A DNA stretch of 64,000 bases. Source: Pseudomonas sp. Leaf48 (lineage in GTDB: Bacteria > Pseudomonadota > Gammaproteobacteria > Pseudomonadales > Pseudomonadaceae). The stretch is taken from NCBI RefSeq assembly GCF_001421885.1, contig NZ_LMLH01000028.1:463143-527142 (forward strand), given 5' to 3'. The stretch's first letter is position 1; each line of letters begins with the position of its first letter. A model generated the notes under the pieces. The model worked only from the letters and a program-made list of their open reading frames with translations. It was not told the origin of the DNA and ran no database searches. A program made the translations under genes and the position numbers. This document shows, in pieces, positions 33,957-43,433 of the stretch.

Positions 33957-35407
33957 TGCGCTTGTCGGAACTCAAAGCCAGCGGTCGCAATCCCTCCCTG
34001 CCACTGAGCGTGTCCCTGGCCGATGCCGCCGGCACCGCCGACTTGCAGTTGTTGAGCTTGTTGCGGGTTTTGCCAGGGCAGCGTTATGTCGGTGCCGGCA
34101 TCTGGCGTGGCCGGCCGGTGTTGGCCAAGTTGCTGGTCGGCAACAAGGCGGCACGGCATTTTCAACGAGAGCTCGATGGCGTGCGCCTGTTGTCCGCCCA
34201 AGGGTTGACCACGCCGCAATTGTTGGCTGATGGCCTGAAAGACGGCGAGGGCGGCTGGCTGCTGTTTGATTTTCTGGAAAACGCGCAAAGCCTCGGCGAT
34301 ACCTGGAAACACGTTGAGCATTTGCCGGTACTGGCTGACGAACAAACCGCAGTGCTGGCCGAGGCGTTGGGTGCCATCGGGCAAATGCACCGCAAGGGCC
34401 TGTGGCAGGAAGACCTGCACCTGGACAACCTGCTGCGTCAGGGCGGGCGCTTGTATTTGATCGATGGTGCCGGGATACGCTGCGAAACGCCCGGTCAGGC
34501 GCTGTCGCTGCAAAAAGTCCTGGAAAACCTCGGTGTGTTTTTTGCCCAGTTGCCCAAGTCCCTGGAGCCATTTACTGAAGAGTTGCTGGTGTACTACCTG
34601 CTGAGCAACGGCGAGCACGCTTTGCCCATGGAGGGGTTGCAGAAGCAGATCGACAAGGTCCGTGCCTGGCGCCTCAGGGATTACCTGATCAAGGTTGGTC
34701 GCGAATGTACGCTGTTCAGCGTCCAGCGCGGGGCCTTCGGCTTGCAAGCGGTCCGCCGAGAGGAAGAGTCGGCCATGTTGCCGGTACTGGAACAGGCCGA
34801 TGCCCTGCTTGATCAGGGGTACCTGTACAAGACGGGCGGTGCGGCGAGTGTCGGCAAAGTCGAGGTGAATGGCCGCACGCTGGTGATCAAACGCTACAAC
34901 ATCAAGGGTTTTGCCCACTGGCTCAAGCGCTTCTGGCGACCGAGCCGGGCCTGGCATTCCTGGTGCGAAGGCAATCGCCTGGCGTTCCTCGGGATTGCCA
35001 CGCCCAAGCCGCTGGCGTTGCTGGAGAAGCGTTTTCTGTGGCTGCGCAGCCGAGCCTATCTGATCACCGAGCACCTGCCAGGGCCGGATATCATCGAGCG
35101 ATTTGCGCCGTACGTTGAGAGCGGCGACGCGCCGGAATCAGAGCTGCTTGCCCTGGATCATCTGTTTGCAGAGCTGATTCGCGAGCGGATCAGCCATGGC
35201 GATTTCAAGGGGCATAACCTGTTCTGGCAGGAAGATCGCTGGGCGTTGATCGATCTGGATTCGATGTGTCAGCACGCGTCTGTCAGCAGCTTCGGCCCTG
35301 CCTATGCGCGGGATCGGGCGCGCTTCATGCGCAATTGGCCTGAAAGCAGTGCGCTCTATCAGGTTATTGACCGGCGACTGCCCAGGGATATCTCCAGCGC
35401 CAGCTGA
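33956..35407 (+). CDS. Tandem two-domain LPS kinase-like protein
   Basis: 483 residues made of two kinase-fold halves. First half (about 1-240): catalytic Asp153 in QEDLHLDNLL and metal-site aspartate in YLIDGAG. Second half (about 270-483): lysine in LVIKRYN, catalytic Asp416 in SHGDFKGHNLF and metal-site aspartate in ALIDLDSM. Both halves look competent. It corresponds by position to P. aeruginosa PA5006. The ATG at 33956 overlaps the previous stop by one base. Likely phosphorylates LPS core sugars; which positions is unknown. Confidence 0.85.
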   Translation: MRLSELKASGRNPSLPLSVSLADAAGTADLQLLSLLRVLPGQRYVGAGIWRGRPVLAKLLVGNKAARHFQRELDGVRLLSAQGLTTPQLLADGLKDGEGGWLLFDFLENAQSLGDTWKHVEHLPVLADEQTAVLAEALGAIGQMHRKGLWQEDLHLDNLLRQGGRLYLIDGAGIRCETPGQALSLQKVLENLGVFFAQLPKSLEPFTEELLVYYLLSNGEHALPMEGLQKQIDKVRAWRLRDYLIKVGRECTLFSVQRGAFGLQAVRREEESAMLPVLEQADALLDQGYLYKTGGAASVGKVEVNGRTLVIKRYNIKGFAHWLKRFWRPSRAWHSWCEGNRLAFLGIATPKPLALLEKRFLWLRSRAYLITEHLPGPDIIERFAPYVESGDAPESELLALDHLFAELIRERISHGDFKGHNLFWQEDRWALIDLDSMCQHASVSSFGPAYARDRARFMRNWPESSALYQVIDRRLPRDISSAS

Positions 35408-35409
35408 TC

Positions 35410-35545
35410 GGGCCTGCGGCCCTGTCGCCAGAACTCCGTCCCGAGCAAGCGTGCTCCCACAGAGATTGCTGCTGAACTAAAAGCCAGTGAACACCTCTGG
35501 CCAAATGTGGGAGCCAGCCTGCTGGCGATGGGGCCGGCACAGGCA
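35410..35545. repeat. Decayed REP-like sequences downstream of the kinase cluster
   Basis: Fragments such as GAGCAAGCGTGCTCCCAC (near 35442-35459) and TGTGGGAGCCAGCCTGCTGG (near 35506-35525) resemble REP arms of the GTGGGAGC class but are not a clean REPIN. They mark the break between the kinase cluster and the next genes. Confidence 0.5.
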
Positions 35546-35660
35546 ACCCGGATTAGACTGCAAGCCCCTGTGAGCCGTCCTACATGATCTTGGGAAGCCG
35601 TGAACTGCCGCCCGGGTAAGTTGGGGTGTTAGGTTGCCTGACGTTCTCGGAGGGCAGCTT

Positions 35661-35996
35661 TTGACGATAAAAACGATTGTTGTAATCGGTGCTGTTTCAC
35701 TGATGTTATCCGGCTGCGGGACCGCGCATACGGTGCTGCAGAGTGACGCCGATGCTGCTCGCGGCCTCAGGAAGCAAAAGACTTACTGCCAGTCGATTCC
35801 CCGTGTCTATAGCGGTCTGGCCTACGATTTTTGCGTTTTGAACGCCCCGCCCGACCCCACAGGTGTCCTGCTGCCATTCGTCTTGCTGGACCTGCCTCTC
35901 TCCGGCGTCTTCGATACGGTTTCCCTGCCCTACACGATTTACCGGCAAACCGTGGATGGCAACCTCGGTATTTACTGGAGGCCCGGCGTAAATTGA
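35661..35996 (+). CDS. YceK/YidQ-like small lipoprotein (DUF1375)
   Basis: 111 residues from a TTG start at 35661, chosen because GGAGGG lies six nt upstream and the signal peptide then has normal length. The lipoprotein signal reads IKTIVVIGAVSLMLSGC with lipobox LSGC. The mature part, with VYSGLAYDFCVLN and LPLSGVFDTVSLPYTIYRQ, matches YceK-type outer-membrane-associated lipoproteins. Function unknown. It has its own site between the kinase genes and the carbamoyltransferase gene and may be transcribed separately. Confidence 0.78.
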   Translation: MTIKTIVVIGAVSLMLSGCGTAHTVLQSDADAARGLRKQKTYCQSIPRVYSGLAYDFCVLNAPPDPTGVLLPFVLLDLPLSGVFDTVSLPYTIYRQTVDGNLGIYWRPGVN

Positions 35997-36159
35997 GATC
36001 GGCGGGGCGCCGCAGCGCCGTCCTGCTGCTCGCGGCTAGAGGCTTGTCGCTGCTTTTACGCTATAATCCCGCCCTTTAGCTGTCTCTCGCCCACTTGCGA
36101 GGGCACATTAATTTTCGAGGCGCTTGCGCCTGCATGCAGACTAAAGAGGCTAGACCCCT

Positions 36160-37917
36160 GTGGCATTGACGATTCTTGGCCTGTCCGGCGCCCTTAGCCA
36201 TGATCCTTCCGCAGCCTTGTACATCGACGGCAAGCTGGTCGCGGCTGCTGAAGAAGAGCGCTTCGTGCGCGATAAACATGCAAAGAACCGCATGCCCTAC
36301 GAATCGGCGAAGTTCTGCCTGGAACAGGCCGGTATCAAGCCTTCCGACGTTGACGTGGTGGCGATTCCATTCGCTCCGATCAGCCTGTTCGGCAAGGCCC
36401 GCTGGCAGTACGCCAAGCGTTACTGGTACGCCCCGGACCGTGCACTCGACGCGATCCTGATGGGCAACCGTCGCTACAAGCGCTATCGCAACAAGATCGT
36501 CTGGTGCCTGGAGCAACTGGGCTTCGATCCGAAGAAGATCAAGATCGAGCCGGTCGAACACCACCTGGCCCACGCCTCCAGTGCCTACCACTGCTCCGGC
36601 TTCAAGGAGAAAACCGCGATCCTCGGGATCGACGGCAAGGGCGAGTACGCCACGACCTTCTTCGGTTACGGCGAAAACGGCAAGATCCACAAGATCAAGG
36701 AATTCTTCGATCCTGACTCCCTCGGCGGCCTGTACGGCGCGATCACCGAGTTCCTCGGTTTCGATATGCTCGACGGTGAGTTCAAGGTCATGGGCATGGC
36801 GCCGTACGGCGACGCCAGCAAATACGATTTCTCGCGCCTGGCCTCTTTCGAGAACGGCGAGTTGGTCATCAACACCGACTACGCCAACGTCATCGGCCTG
36901 CGTCGCTACAAAGAGAAGGGCAAGGGTTACTACTTCTCGCCGAAGCTGATCGAGTGGCTGGGGCCCAAGCGCGAAGGCGACATCGCCGACGAGCCTTACA
37001 TCCACTACGCCGCGAGCATCCAGGCGCTGTTCGAAAAAATTGCGCTGCAGATGATCGACCACTACCTGGGCGACGTGCTCAAGGAAACCGGCAAGCTGGC
37101 CTACGCCGGTGGCTGTGCGTTGAACGTCAAGCTGAACCAGAAAATCATCGCCCGCGACGACGTCAAGGAACTGTTCGTGCAGCCTGCATCCGGCGACGCC
37201 GGTACCGCGGTGGGCGCGGCAGCCTATGTGTCCAACGCCCGTGGCGTACCGGTCGAGAAGATGGAACACGTCTACCTCGGCCCGTCGTACAGCAACGAAG
37301 ACGTGATCGCGGCCTGTGCCCGTCACGAGAACAAGCCAACGTGGCGCAAGCTCGACAACATGCCGGAGCAGATCGCCAGGATCATGGTCGACGGTAACCC
37401 GGTGGCCTGGTTCCAGGGCCGCATGGAGTTCGGTCCGCGTGCACTGGGCGGTCGCTCGATCATCGGTTGCCCGAGCGTGGCCGGCGTGGCCGATCGCATC
37501 AACCACCAGATCAAGTTCCGCGAGCGCTGGAGGCCTTTCTGCCCGTCGATGCTCGACACCGTGGCACCGCAGATGATCAAGATCGATCACCCGGCCCCGT
37601 TCATGACCTTCACCTTTGAAGTAGCGGAAGAATGGAAGACCCGCGTGCCGGAAGTGGTCCACGAAGACGGGACTTCCCGCGCCCAGGTGCTCAAGCGCGA
37701 ATACAACCCGCGCTACTACGACATGATGAAAGCGCTGGAAGTGCTGACCGGTAACGGCGTGTCGCTGAACACTTCGCTCAACCGTCGTGGCGAACCGATG
37801 ATCTGCTCGCCGACGGACGCCCTGAACATGTTCTTCGGTTCCGATCTACAGTATCTGATCATGGAAGACATCCTGGTGGTCAAAGAGGGCGCGAACGCAT
37901 ATGACACGCTCGGCTGA
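36160..37917 (+). CDS. wapO: LPS core O-carbamoyltransferase (NodU/CmcH family)
   Basis: 585 residues of the NodU/CmcH carbamoyltransferase family, which uses carbamoyl phosphate and ATP. N-terminal Kae1-like domain begins with LGLSGALSHDPSAALY; EHHLAHASSAYH gives the metal-binding histidines; the C-terminal domain has GRMEFGPRALGGRSI. Position matches P. aeruginosa PA5005, thought to place the 7-O-carbamoyl group on heptose II. Start GTG at 36160 with GAGG at 36145-36148. A TATAAT hexamer at 36062-36067 is a possible -10 element, without a well-spaced -35. Overlaps the next gene by 17 nt. Confidence 0.9.
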   Translation: MALTILGLSGALSHDPSAALYIDGKLVAAAEEERFVRDKHAKNRMPYESAKFCLEQAGIKPSDVDVVAIPFAPISLFGKARWQYAKRYWYAPDRALDAILMGNRRYKRYRNKIVWCLEQLGFDPKKIKIEPVEHHLAHASSAYHCSGFKEKTAILGIDGKGEYATTFFGYGENGKIHKIKEFFDPDSLGGLYGAITEFLGFDMLDGEFKVMGMAPYGDASKYDFSRLASFENGELVINTDYANVIGLRRYKEKGKGYYFSPKLIEWLGPKREGDIADEPYIHYAASIQALFEKIALQMIDHYLGDVLKETGKLAYAGGCALNVKLNQKIIARDDVKELFVQPASGDAGTAVGAAAYVSNARGVPVEKMEHVYLGPSYSNEDVIAACARHENKPTWRKLDNMPEQIARIMVDGNPVAWFQGRMEFGPRALGGRSIIGCPSVAGVADRINHQIKFRERWRPFCPSMLDTVAPQMIKIDHPAPFMTFTFEVAEEWKTRVPEVVHEDGTSRAQVLKREYNPRYYDMMKALEVLTGNGVSLNTSLNRRGEPMICSPTDALNMFFGSDLQYLIMEDILVVKEGANAYDTLG

Positions 37918-39031
37918 ACGCCATGTGCTGCAGTTTTGTCACGGCTATGACGGGCCGTTCCTGGACTGCGCCCGGCAGTACGCCAGCCTGTTCGCGGGGA
38001 CCGGTTATCGAGTGACCACGGTGTTTCTGACCGGGGTTGCCGATGCCGACGTCGCCGCAGGATGCGCCAGTGATGAAGTGCTGTTCATGGAGTACAGCTC
38101 CAAGGCCATTCGTGGCCTGAAGCTGGGGGCCATCGGCGATCTGCGCAAGATCGCCGCGTCGCGCAACTTCAGTTTCTGCATCGCCCATCGTTTCAAACCC
38201 ATCTACATCGCCTTGCTCGGCACGTCGTTGCCGGTGATCGGTGTGCATCACGGGTTTGACGACTACAAGCGCGTCAGCCGCAAGCTGTTTGCGCACATAT
38301 TCCGCAAGCGCCTGAGTCTGCTTGGCGTGTCCGACGCGGTGCGCGACGACATGCGCAAGTGTCTGCCGAAATGGCCGCATTCGCGGATTCGTACGTTGTA
38401 CAACCGTATTGATGTGGAGGCCTTGCAGGCGACTCAGGTATCGGCCCGCGAAGCTCGGGAAACCCTGGGCCTGTCGGCGGATGCCTGGATTGTCGGCAAT
38501 GTCGGGCGCCTGCATCCGGACAAGGATCAGGCCACGTTGCTGCAGGGTTTTGCCGAGGCGCTACCGGGACTGCCGGGCAACAGCCAACTGGTGATTCTCG
38601 GTTCCGGTCGCCTGGAAGAGGATCTCAAGTCGCTGGCCCGTGAGCTTGGCATTGGTGATCGCGTGCTGTTTCTCGGTCAGGTACCTGATGCCCGCAACTA
38701 TTTCCGGGCCTTCGACGTATTCGCCCTGAGTTCCGATCACGAACCGTTCGGCATGGTCCTGCTGGAGGCTATGGCCGCCGGGGTGCCATTGCTGGCCACG
38801 GCTTGTGGTGGGGCGAGGGAAGTGGTCGAAGGTGTCGGCATCCTGTTCCCGCTCGGTGATGCCGCGCGTCTGGCGCAAGGCCTGCAACATCTGGCCGGCA
38901 TGGATGAGCAGCAGCGTGTCCAGTGTGCCGGGCTGATGCTCGAACGCTTGCGCGAGCACTTCTCCGATCGCGCGGTACGCGATGCTTTCTGGCATTTGCC
39001 ACACGTTACCGAACTGGCACAGAGGGGCTGA
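37901..39031 (+). CDS. wapH: GT4 glycosyltransferase of the LPS core (WapH-like)
   Basis: 376-residue GT-B glycosyltransferase. N-terminal acceptor domain with HGYDGPFLDCARQYASLF; C-terminal donor domain with GRLHPDKDQATLL and the E-x7-E motif in SDHEPFGMVLLEAMAAGVP. It overlaps the carbamoyltransferase gene by 17 nt and mig-14 by one. By position it corresponds to P. aeruginosa PA5004 (wapH), an outer-core sugar transferase; the sugar cannot be read from the sequence. Confidence 0.83.
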   Translation: MTRSAERHVLQFCHGYDGPFLDCARQYASLFAGTGYRVTTVFLTGVADADVAAGCASDEVLFMEYSSKAIRGLKLGAIGDLRKIAASRNFSFCIAHRFKPIYIALLGTSLPVIGVHHGFDDYKRVSRKLFAHIFRKRLSLLGVSDAVRDDMRKCLPKWPHSRIRTLYNRIDVEALQATQVSAREARETLGLSADAWIVGNVGRLHPDKDQATLLQGFAEALPGLPGNSQLVILGSGRLEEDLKSLARELGIGDRVLFLGQVPDARNYFRAFDVFALSSDHEPFGMVLLEAMAAGVPLLATACGGAREVVEGVGILFPLGDAARLAQGLQHLAGMDEQQRVQCAGLMLERLREHFSDRAVRDAFWHLPHVTELAQRG

Positions 39032-39927
39032 TGCTCAACCGATTTCAAGGCTGGCGCGAGCGTGGCTGGGCGGTAGTCGATGCTTCGACTTACGCCCAAG
39101 CCTGGCAACTTCATGGCGGCAGCGTCGCGACCCACCCCATGGTGGTCGAGCGGCTGGCCAATCTGGCCGACATCCCGGTGCGTTACCTGGCCTGGGAACA
39201 GAACGGTGAGCTCAAGGCGGCGATCCCGACCTGGGGCCGCGACCTCGCCTTATCCAAGGACGTGCTCAAGCGCAGGGGCAAAAAAGGCCTGTTCGACCTG
39301 GGCAATGCCGAGATCATTCTGCCAGCTGCTGCCGATGCCCAGGCGCCGCTGCGACATCGCGGTCGCTATTTGTCGGCACTCAACGAAGGCCGCTTCAGCG
39401 GCATCAAGTTGCAGGCTGAACAACTGGCCATGGCGCGCACGCCGGAAGAGCTGTCGAAGAAATTTCGTTACAACCAGCGCCGCGAATTGCGCCTGCTGGA
39501 GGAGGCGGGCGGCGTGGTGCGTGCTGTCTGCGAGTTTTCCAGTGGCGAGCTGGCAGCGATTTACTGTGATCTTTTCCAGCGTCGCTGGGGCTTCCCGGCG
39601 ACGGGGGCCGAGCGTATGGCCGAGGTCATCGGGTTGCTGCGTGAATTGCTGATCGGTTCGGTGATTTTCCTCAACGATGCGCCGATCGCCATTCAACTGG
39701 TGTATCGGGTCGAGACGCCACAATGGATCAGCGTCGAGTACATCAATGGTGGCGTCGATCCCCAGACCCGCGAGTTCAGCCCCGGCAGCGTGTTGAGCTT
39801 CCTCAATACCCAAAGCGCCTGGGAGCATGCCCGGGCACTGGACAAACCGTTGCGCTTTTCCTTCGGTCGCGCCGACCGTGAATACAAGGATCGCTGGTGC
39901 AATCCCGTGCCGGTCTTCACCGTATGA
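39031..39927 (+). CDS. mig-14: Mig-14 family protein
   Basis: 298 residues from the ATG at 39031, which overlaps the previous stop. The sequence (RGWAVVDASTYAQAWQ, SKKFRYNQRRELRLLEEAGG, FSFGRADREYKDRWCN) matches the Mig-14 family, which has a GNAT/FemX-like fold and in Salmonella and P. aeruginosa contributes to tolerance of cationic antimicrobial peptides. Association with the inner membrane is known for the family; no signal peptide is present. Its place inside the core-LPS operon suggests a role in surface modification. Confidence 0.88.
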   Translation: MLNRFQGWRERGWAVVDASTYAQAWQLHGGSVATHPMVVERLANLADIPVRYLAWEQNGELKAAIPTWGRDLALSKDVLKRRGKKGLFDLGNAEIILPAAADAQAPLRHRGRYLSALNEGRFSGIKLQAEQLAMARTPEELSKKFRYNQRRELRLLEEAGGVVRAVCEFSSGELAAIYCDLFQRRWGFPATGAERMAEVIGLLRELLIGSVIFLNDAPIAIQLVYRVETPQWISVEYINGGVDPQTREFSPGSVLSFLNTQSAWEHARALDKPLRFSFGRADREYKDRWCNPVPVFTV

Positions 39928-41378
39928 GCCAGCCCATGAGCCGCAAACAGCAACTGCTCAAGCGCCACCGGCGCAATAAACGTATCGGTCTGCTGATTGC
40001 GCTGGTGTTGCTGGTAGCCATTGGTGTGCTGGTGGTCTGGTGGTTGCCGCTGCTGGTCGCGGTCCTGGGCTGGATAGCCCACGAAGCCTGGTTTGCCGAC
40101 CACCTGTTCTACTCGCCCAAAGACGACTACCAGTACAGTTTTCCCCCCTACACGCCGCAGCCCAAGGTGCACCTCAATGGTGAGTATTTGCGGCTGGACG
40201 AAGGGGTCATGCTGGTCGACGACGCAACACTGATACTGGCCCTGCGGGTAAAAAGCACCTGGCTGGGGCGCTTCATCGATCCTGTGGTCGAGTTGTGTGG
40301 CGGCGATAACCCGGACCGGCAAACATTCGAGCGCGGTGTCAACGGCCTGCGTTACCTCAATCTTACAGGGCAGGCGCAGGTACTTTCGCGCGGTGAGTTA
40401 CGTCTGTGCGGGCGTTTTTGCCGCGTGCTCGGAGAGCCCGTGCTGTGGGCCTTGGAACATCCGGATTACCGACGTCAGCGGGTAATGGTGATCGCCCCGC
40501 ACGCCGATGACGCCGAATTGGCTGCCTATGGTTTGTACAGCCAGGCGGACGAGGCCTGGATCGTTACGCTGACGGCCGGTGAAGTCGAAGCCGGACACTA
40601 CCGGCAGATGGGTATGGATAAGGTTGAAGCAGCCCGCCTGAAAGGTCGTTTGCGCGCCTGGGACAGTATCGCCGTGCCGCGCTGGGGCGGAGTGCCGCAA
40701 GCCCATTGCGTACAACTGGGTTATTTTTGTCTGCAACTGGCGGCCATGCAGGCCTCGCCAACCTCGCCGGTAGCCTCGCGCGAGGCCGACTTGAGCGACA
40801 CCCGGCTGTTCCGCCAACTCAATCCCTTTGCTTTGCCGGGCGACGCCGACGGTGCGCCGACCTGGAATAATCTGCTGGCGGACCTGCGTGAGTTGCTGTT
40901 GCGCGCGCGGCCCGAAGTCATCGTCCTGCCGCACCCGACCCTCGATCCGCACCCTGACCATATCTGCGCCCAGGCGGCCGTGCTCGAAGCCTTGCAAGGC
41001 CTGGACTGGCAGCCAACCACATTGTTGGGCTACGCCAACCACTTGCACGACAACGATCGCTGGCCGATGGGTGATAGCGGTCATGGCATCGCCCTGCCAC
41101 CCGCCTTTGATCCGGCCGCGCCGATGCAACCCTGCTGCCTGCCGATATCGCTGGAGCTCCAGCGTGACAAGGCCATGGCGTTGGGCATGATGCACGACCT
41201 GCAACCACCCATGCCGTTCAAGCGGCGTCTACGCCGGTTGATTCAGCGGCTGTTGGCCGCCCGGGTACCGCCAACTTATGGCGAGAACGAATTCTTTCGC
41301 AAGGCAGTTCGGCGTCACGAACTTTTGTGGACCATCAAGCACACACCAGGCAATGTTTCTCAGCGGGGAGAGTTATGA
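39924..41378 (+). CDS. dnpA: DnpA-like PIG-L family de-N-acetylase
   Basis: 484 residues. One N-terminal membrane anchor (about residues 19-48, IGLLIALVLLVAIGVLVVWW...), a poorly conserved domain, then a PIG-L/LmbE zinc-dependent deacetylase domain with PHADDAE (His193, Asp195, Asp196) and the second motif HPTLDPHPDH. Corresponds by position to P. aeruginosa PA5002 (dnpA), linked to antibiotic tolerance; the substrate is presumed to be an N-acetylated LPS sugar. ATGA overlap with mig-14 fixes the start. Confidence 0.88.
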   Translation: MSQPMSRKQQLLKRHRRNKRIGLLIALVLLVAIGVLVVWWLPLLVAVLGWIAHEAWFADHLFYSPKDDYQYSFPPYTPQPKVHLNGEYLRLDEGVMLVDDATLILALRVKSTWLGRFIDPVVELCGGDNPDRQTFERGVNGLRYLNLTGQAQVLSRGELRLCGRFCRVLGEPVLWALEHPDYRRQRVMVIAPHADDAELAAYGLYSQADEAWIVTLTAGEVEAGHYRQMGMDKVEAARLKGRLRAWDSIAVPRWGGVPQAHCVQLGYFCLQLAAMQASPTSPVASREADLSDTRLFRQLNPFALPGDADGAPTWNNLLADLRELLLRARPEVIVLPHPTLDPHPDHICAQAAVLEALQGLDWQPTTLLGYANHLHDNDRWPMGDSGHGIALPPAFDPAAPMQPCCLPISLELQRDKAMALGMMHDLQPPMPFKRRLRRLIQRLLAARVPPTYGENEFFRKAVRRHELLWTIKHTPGNVSQRGEL

Positions 41379-42529
41379 GTCAGCGGTCAAAGGTCTTGCA
41401 GCTGCAGCCTGACTACAACGTCAAAGCCCATGATTTCGCCGACCTCGCGGAGCAGATCGTCAAGGCCTTGCCGAGCGATCGCTATGAAGTGACCGCAGCC
41501 TTTCTGCGTGGCAGGCCTGGCCCCGGCGAGGCAGTGAGCCGGGCCGACCGTTCGGTGTATTTCGAATTTTCCGACAAGTCCCTCAAGGGCATGCGCCTGC
41601 GCGCCATGTGGCAGCTGTACAAGTTCTGCCGCAGGGAAAAATTCGACGCGGTGATCTGCAATCGCTTCAAGCCGGTAAACATGATGCTGACGCTCAACCG
41701 ATGGTTGAAAGTGCCGCTGTGCATCGGCATTTCCCACGGATTTGGCGAGTACGACCGGTTTTACCGGCGTCGCCAGACCCAGCGTCTGATCGATCGCCAC
41801 TGGCGCTTCGTCGGGGTATCCCCGGCGGTAAAACAGTATTTGCTCGATTGTGACTGCGGTTTCACCGACCAGAACACCTACGCCATCACCAACGCCATCG
41901 ACATCGAACAGGCCGAGAGTTTGCAGCACTCTCGGGAAAAGGCCCGTGAAATGCTGGGTATCGATCCGTCGGTGCGATTGATTGGCGCACTGGGTCGCCT
42001 GGTCCCGGTCAAGGGCCATATTTATTTGCTGCAGGCTTTTGCCGAACTCAAGGATAAATACCCGAACACGCAATTGGCGATCATCGGCGCCGGGCGAGAA
42101 GAGTCGCGCCTGGCCGCGGAAATCGACCGCCTGGGCCTCAGCGGTCGCGCCCATTTGCTGGGGTTCAAGGAAATAGCCCTGCAGTACATTCGGGCATTCG
42201 ACATCTGGACCATGCCTTCTTTGGCTGAAGGCCTCGGGCTGGCGCTACTCGAAGGCATGAGCGGGCATTTGCCGGTGATTGCCTCGAACGTACCGGCCAT
42301 GTTGCCGCTCATCGAGGGGGCTGGTGGCCTGGCGATTACACCGAAGGATGTGCCAACGTTGCAGGCGGCGCTGGACACTTACCTTGGCCTTTCGGATGAC
42401 GAACTCAAGGCCAAGGGCGAGCAGGCCTTCCGTTATCTGCAGCAACACCATGACATCGAGGAGTTCCGTCGCGAATACCTCAATCTGATCGACTCCGGCC
42501 TGGAACAGGCCAGCAAGGAACAGCCATGA
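41375..42529 (+). CDS. GT4 glycosyltransferase of the LPS core
   Basis: 384 residues from ATG 41375 (GGGGAGAG upstream, ATGA overlap with dnpA). GT-B fold: acceptor domain with KAHDFADLAEQIVKAL, donor domain with GALGRLVPVKGHIYLLQAF and the E-x7-E motif in PSLAEGLGLALLEGMSG. Similar in layout to the GT4 protein at 37901-39031 and possibly a distant paralog (both have the CNRFKPV/AHRFKPI segment followed by a G(I/V)xHGF motif). Position equals P. aeruginosa PA5001. Donor and acceptor unknown. Confidence 0.83.
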   Translation: MSQRSKVLQLQPDYNVKAHDFADLAEQIVKALPSDRYEVTAAFLRGRPGPGEAVSRADRSVYFEFSDKSLKGMRLRAMWQLYKFCRREKFDAVICNRFKPVNMMLTLNRWLKVPLCIGISHGFGEYDRFYRRRQTQRLIDRHWRFVGVSPAVKQYLLDCDCGFTDQNTYAITNAIDIEQAESLQHSREKAREMLGIDPSVRLIGALGRLVPVKGHIYLLQAFAELKDKYPNTQLAIIGAGREESRLAAEIDRLGLSGRAHLLGFKEIALQYIRAFDIWTMPSLAEGLGLALLEGMSGHLPVIASNVPAMLPLIEGAGGLAITPKDVPTLQAALDTYLGLSDDELKAKGEQAFRYLQQHHDIEEFRREYLNLIDSGLEQASKEQP

Positions 42530-43410
42530 ACGACGCGCAACCCATTGTCACGGTCATCATCCCGTCGTACAACCACGCTCCTTACATCGAGCAAAGCATC
42601 CTCAGCGTCCTCAACCAGACCTATCCGAACATCGAGTTACTGGTAGTCGACGATGGCTCGAAGGATGACAGCGTCGAGCGGATCAAGGCATTGCAGGCAA
42701 TCCATGGTTTCGACTTCCGGGTCCAGGAAAACCAGGGTCTGACCAATACCCTCAACGGTGCAATTGCCCGGTCCAAAGGCAGCCTGATCGTGCCATTCGG
42801 TTCGGATGACATCATGCTGCCGGAGCGAATCGCCACCCAGGTCGCTCATATGGATGGCAAGCCGGAGGTCGGCATTTGCGCTGGCAACATCGAATTGATC
42901 GATGCCGAAGGCAATCTCTACCCCGAGAAGCGCCAGCGCCGGGATGTACCGTTCCGTCGTCTGGATTTCGAAGATATGTTCCTCGAGCGCAAGCCCTATC
43001 CTCCGGCTCCAACCCTGATGATCCGCCGCGAAGCGCTGGACAAGGTGGGCGGTTTCGACCCGACCATTCGCCTGGAGGATTTGCTGATCGAGCTGAAGGT
43101 GACTCACGCCGGTTACTTCATCGATGGGCTGAATGTGCTGATGGCGCGCTATCGCAAGCACGCCACCAACTCCTACAAGAACCACCGTTTCATGATCGAC
43201 AGCATCCTGCGCACCTATGCGCTGTTCAGCGACCATCCGCTGTATGACGAGGTGCGCTACAAGTTTCTCAACTCGATGTTTCTCAAGACGGCCAACCGCG
43301 ATCGCAAGCTGGCGCGAGAGCTCTTGGCGCAGATTCCGCTCAAGGCTTGGAACAAGAAGACCTGGCGAGGTCTGGGGCGATTGTTTTTTTCACGTGTGGA
43401 AAAAGACTGA
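42526..43410 (+). CDS. wapR: WapR-like GT2 glycosyltransferase
   Basis: 294 residues, GT-A fold. N-terminal nucleotide-sugar site VTVIIPSYNHAPYIEQSI and VVDDGSKDDS, metal-binding FGSDDIMLPER in place of a plain DxD. The position (last plus-strand gene before the waaL block) equals P. aeruginosa PA5000, WapR, the alpha-1,3-rhamnosyltransferase that prepares the core for O-antigen attachment. ATGA overlap with the previous gene. Assignment to rhamnosyl transfer rests on position and family. Confidence 0.85.
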   Translation: MNDAQPIVTVIIPSYNHAPYIEQSILSVLNQTYPNIELLVVDDGSKDDSVERIKALQAIHGFDFRVQENQGLTNTLNGAIARSKGSLIVPFGSDDIMLPERIATQVAHMDGKPEVGICAGNIELIDAEGNLYPEKRQRRDVPFRRLDFEDMFLERKPYPPAPTLMIRREALDKVGGFDPTIRLEDLLIELKVTHAGYFIDGLNVLMARYRKHATNSYKNHRFMIDSILRTYALFSDHPLYDEVRYKFLNSMFLKTANRDRKLARELLAQIPLKAWNKKTWRGLGRLFFSRVEKD

Positions 43411-43433
43411 GCCCGGGGCGTTGCTCAAGGTTA

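Noticed and set aside
36044..36067. Full sigma-70 promoter before the carbamoyltransferase gene
   Set aside because: TATAAT at 36062-36067 is good but the only TTG-type hexamer (TTGTCG, 36044-36049) is 12 bp away, too close for a standard promoter.
36076..37662. A 528-codon minus-strand frame opposite the carbamoyltransferase gene
   Set aside because: Antisense shadow; composition and lack of domains argue against coding.
43411..43433. Terminator between wapR and the convergent acyltransferase gene
   Set aside because: Only a short TGAGC/GCTCA hairpin spans the junction, without a T-tract.
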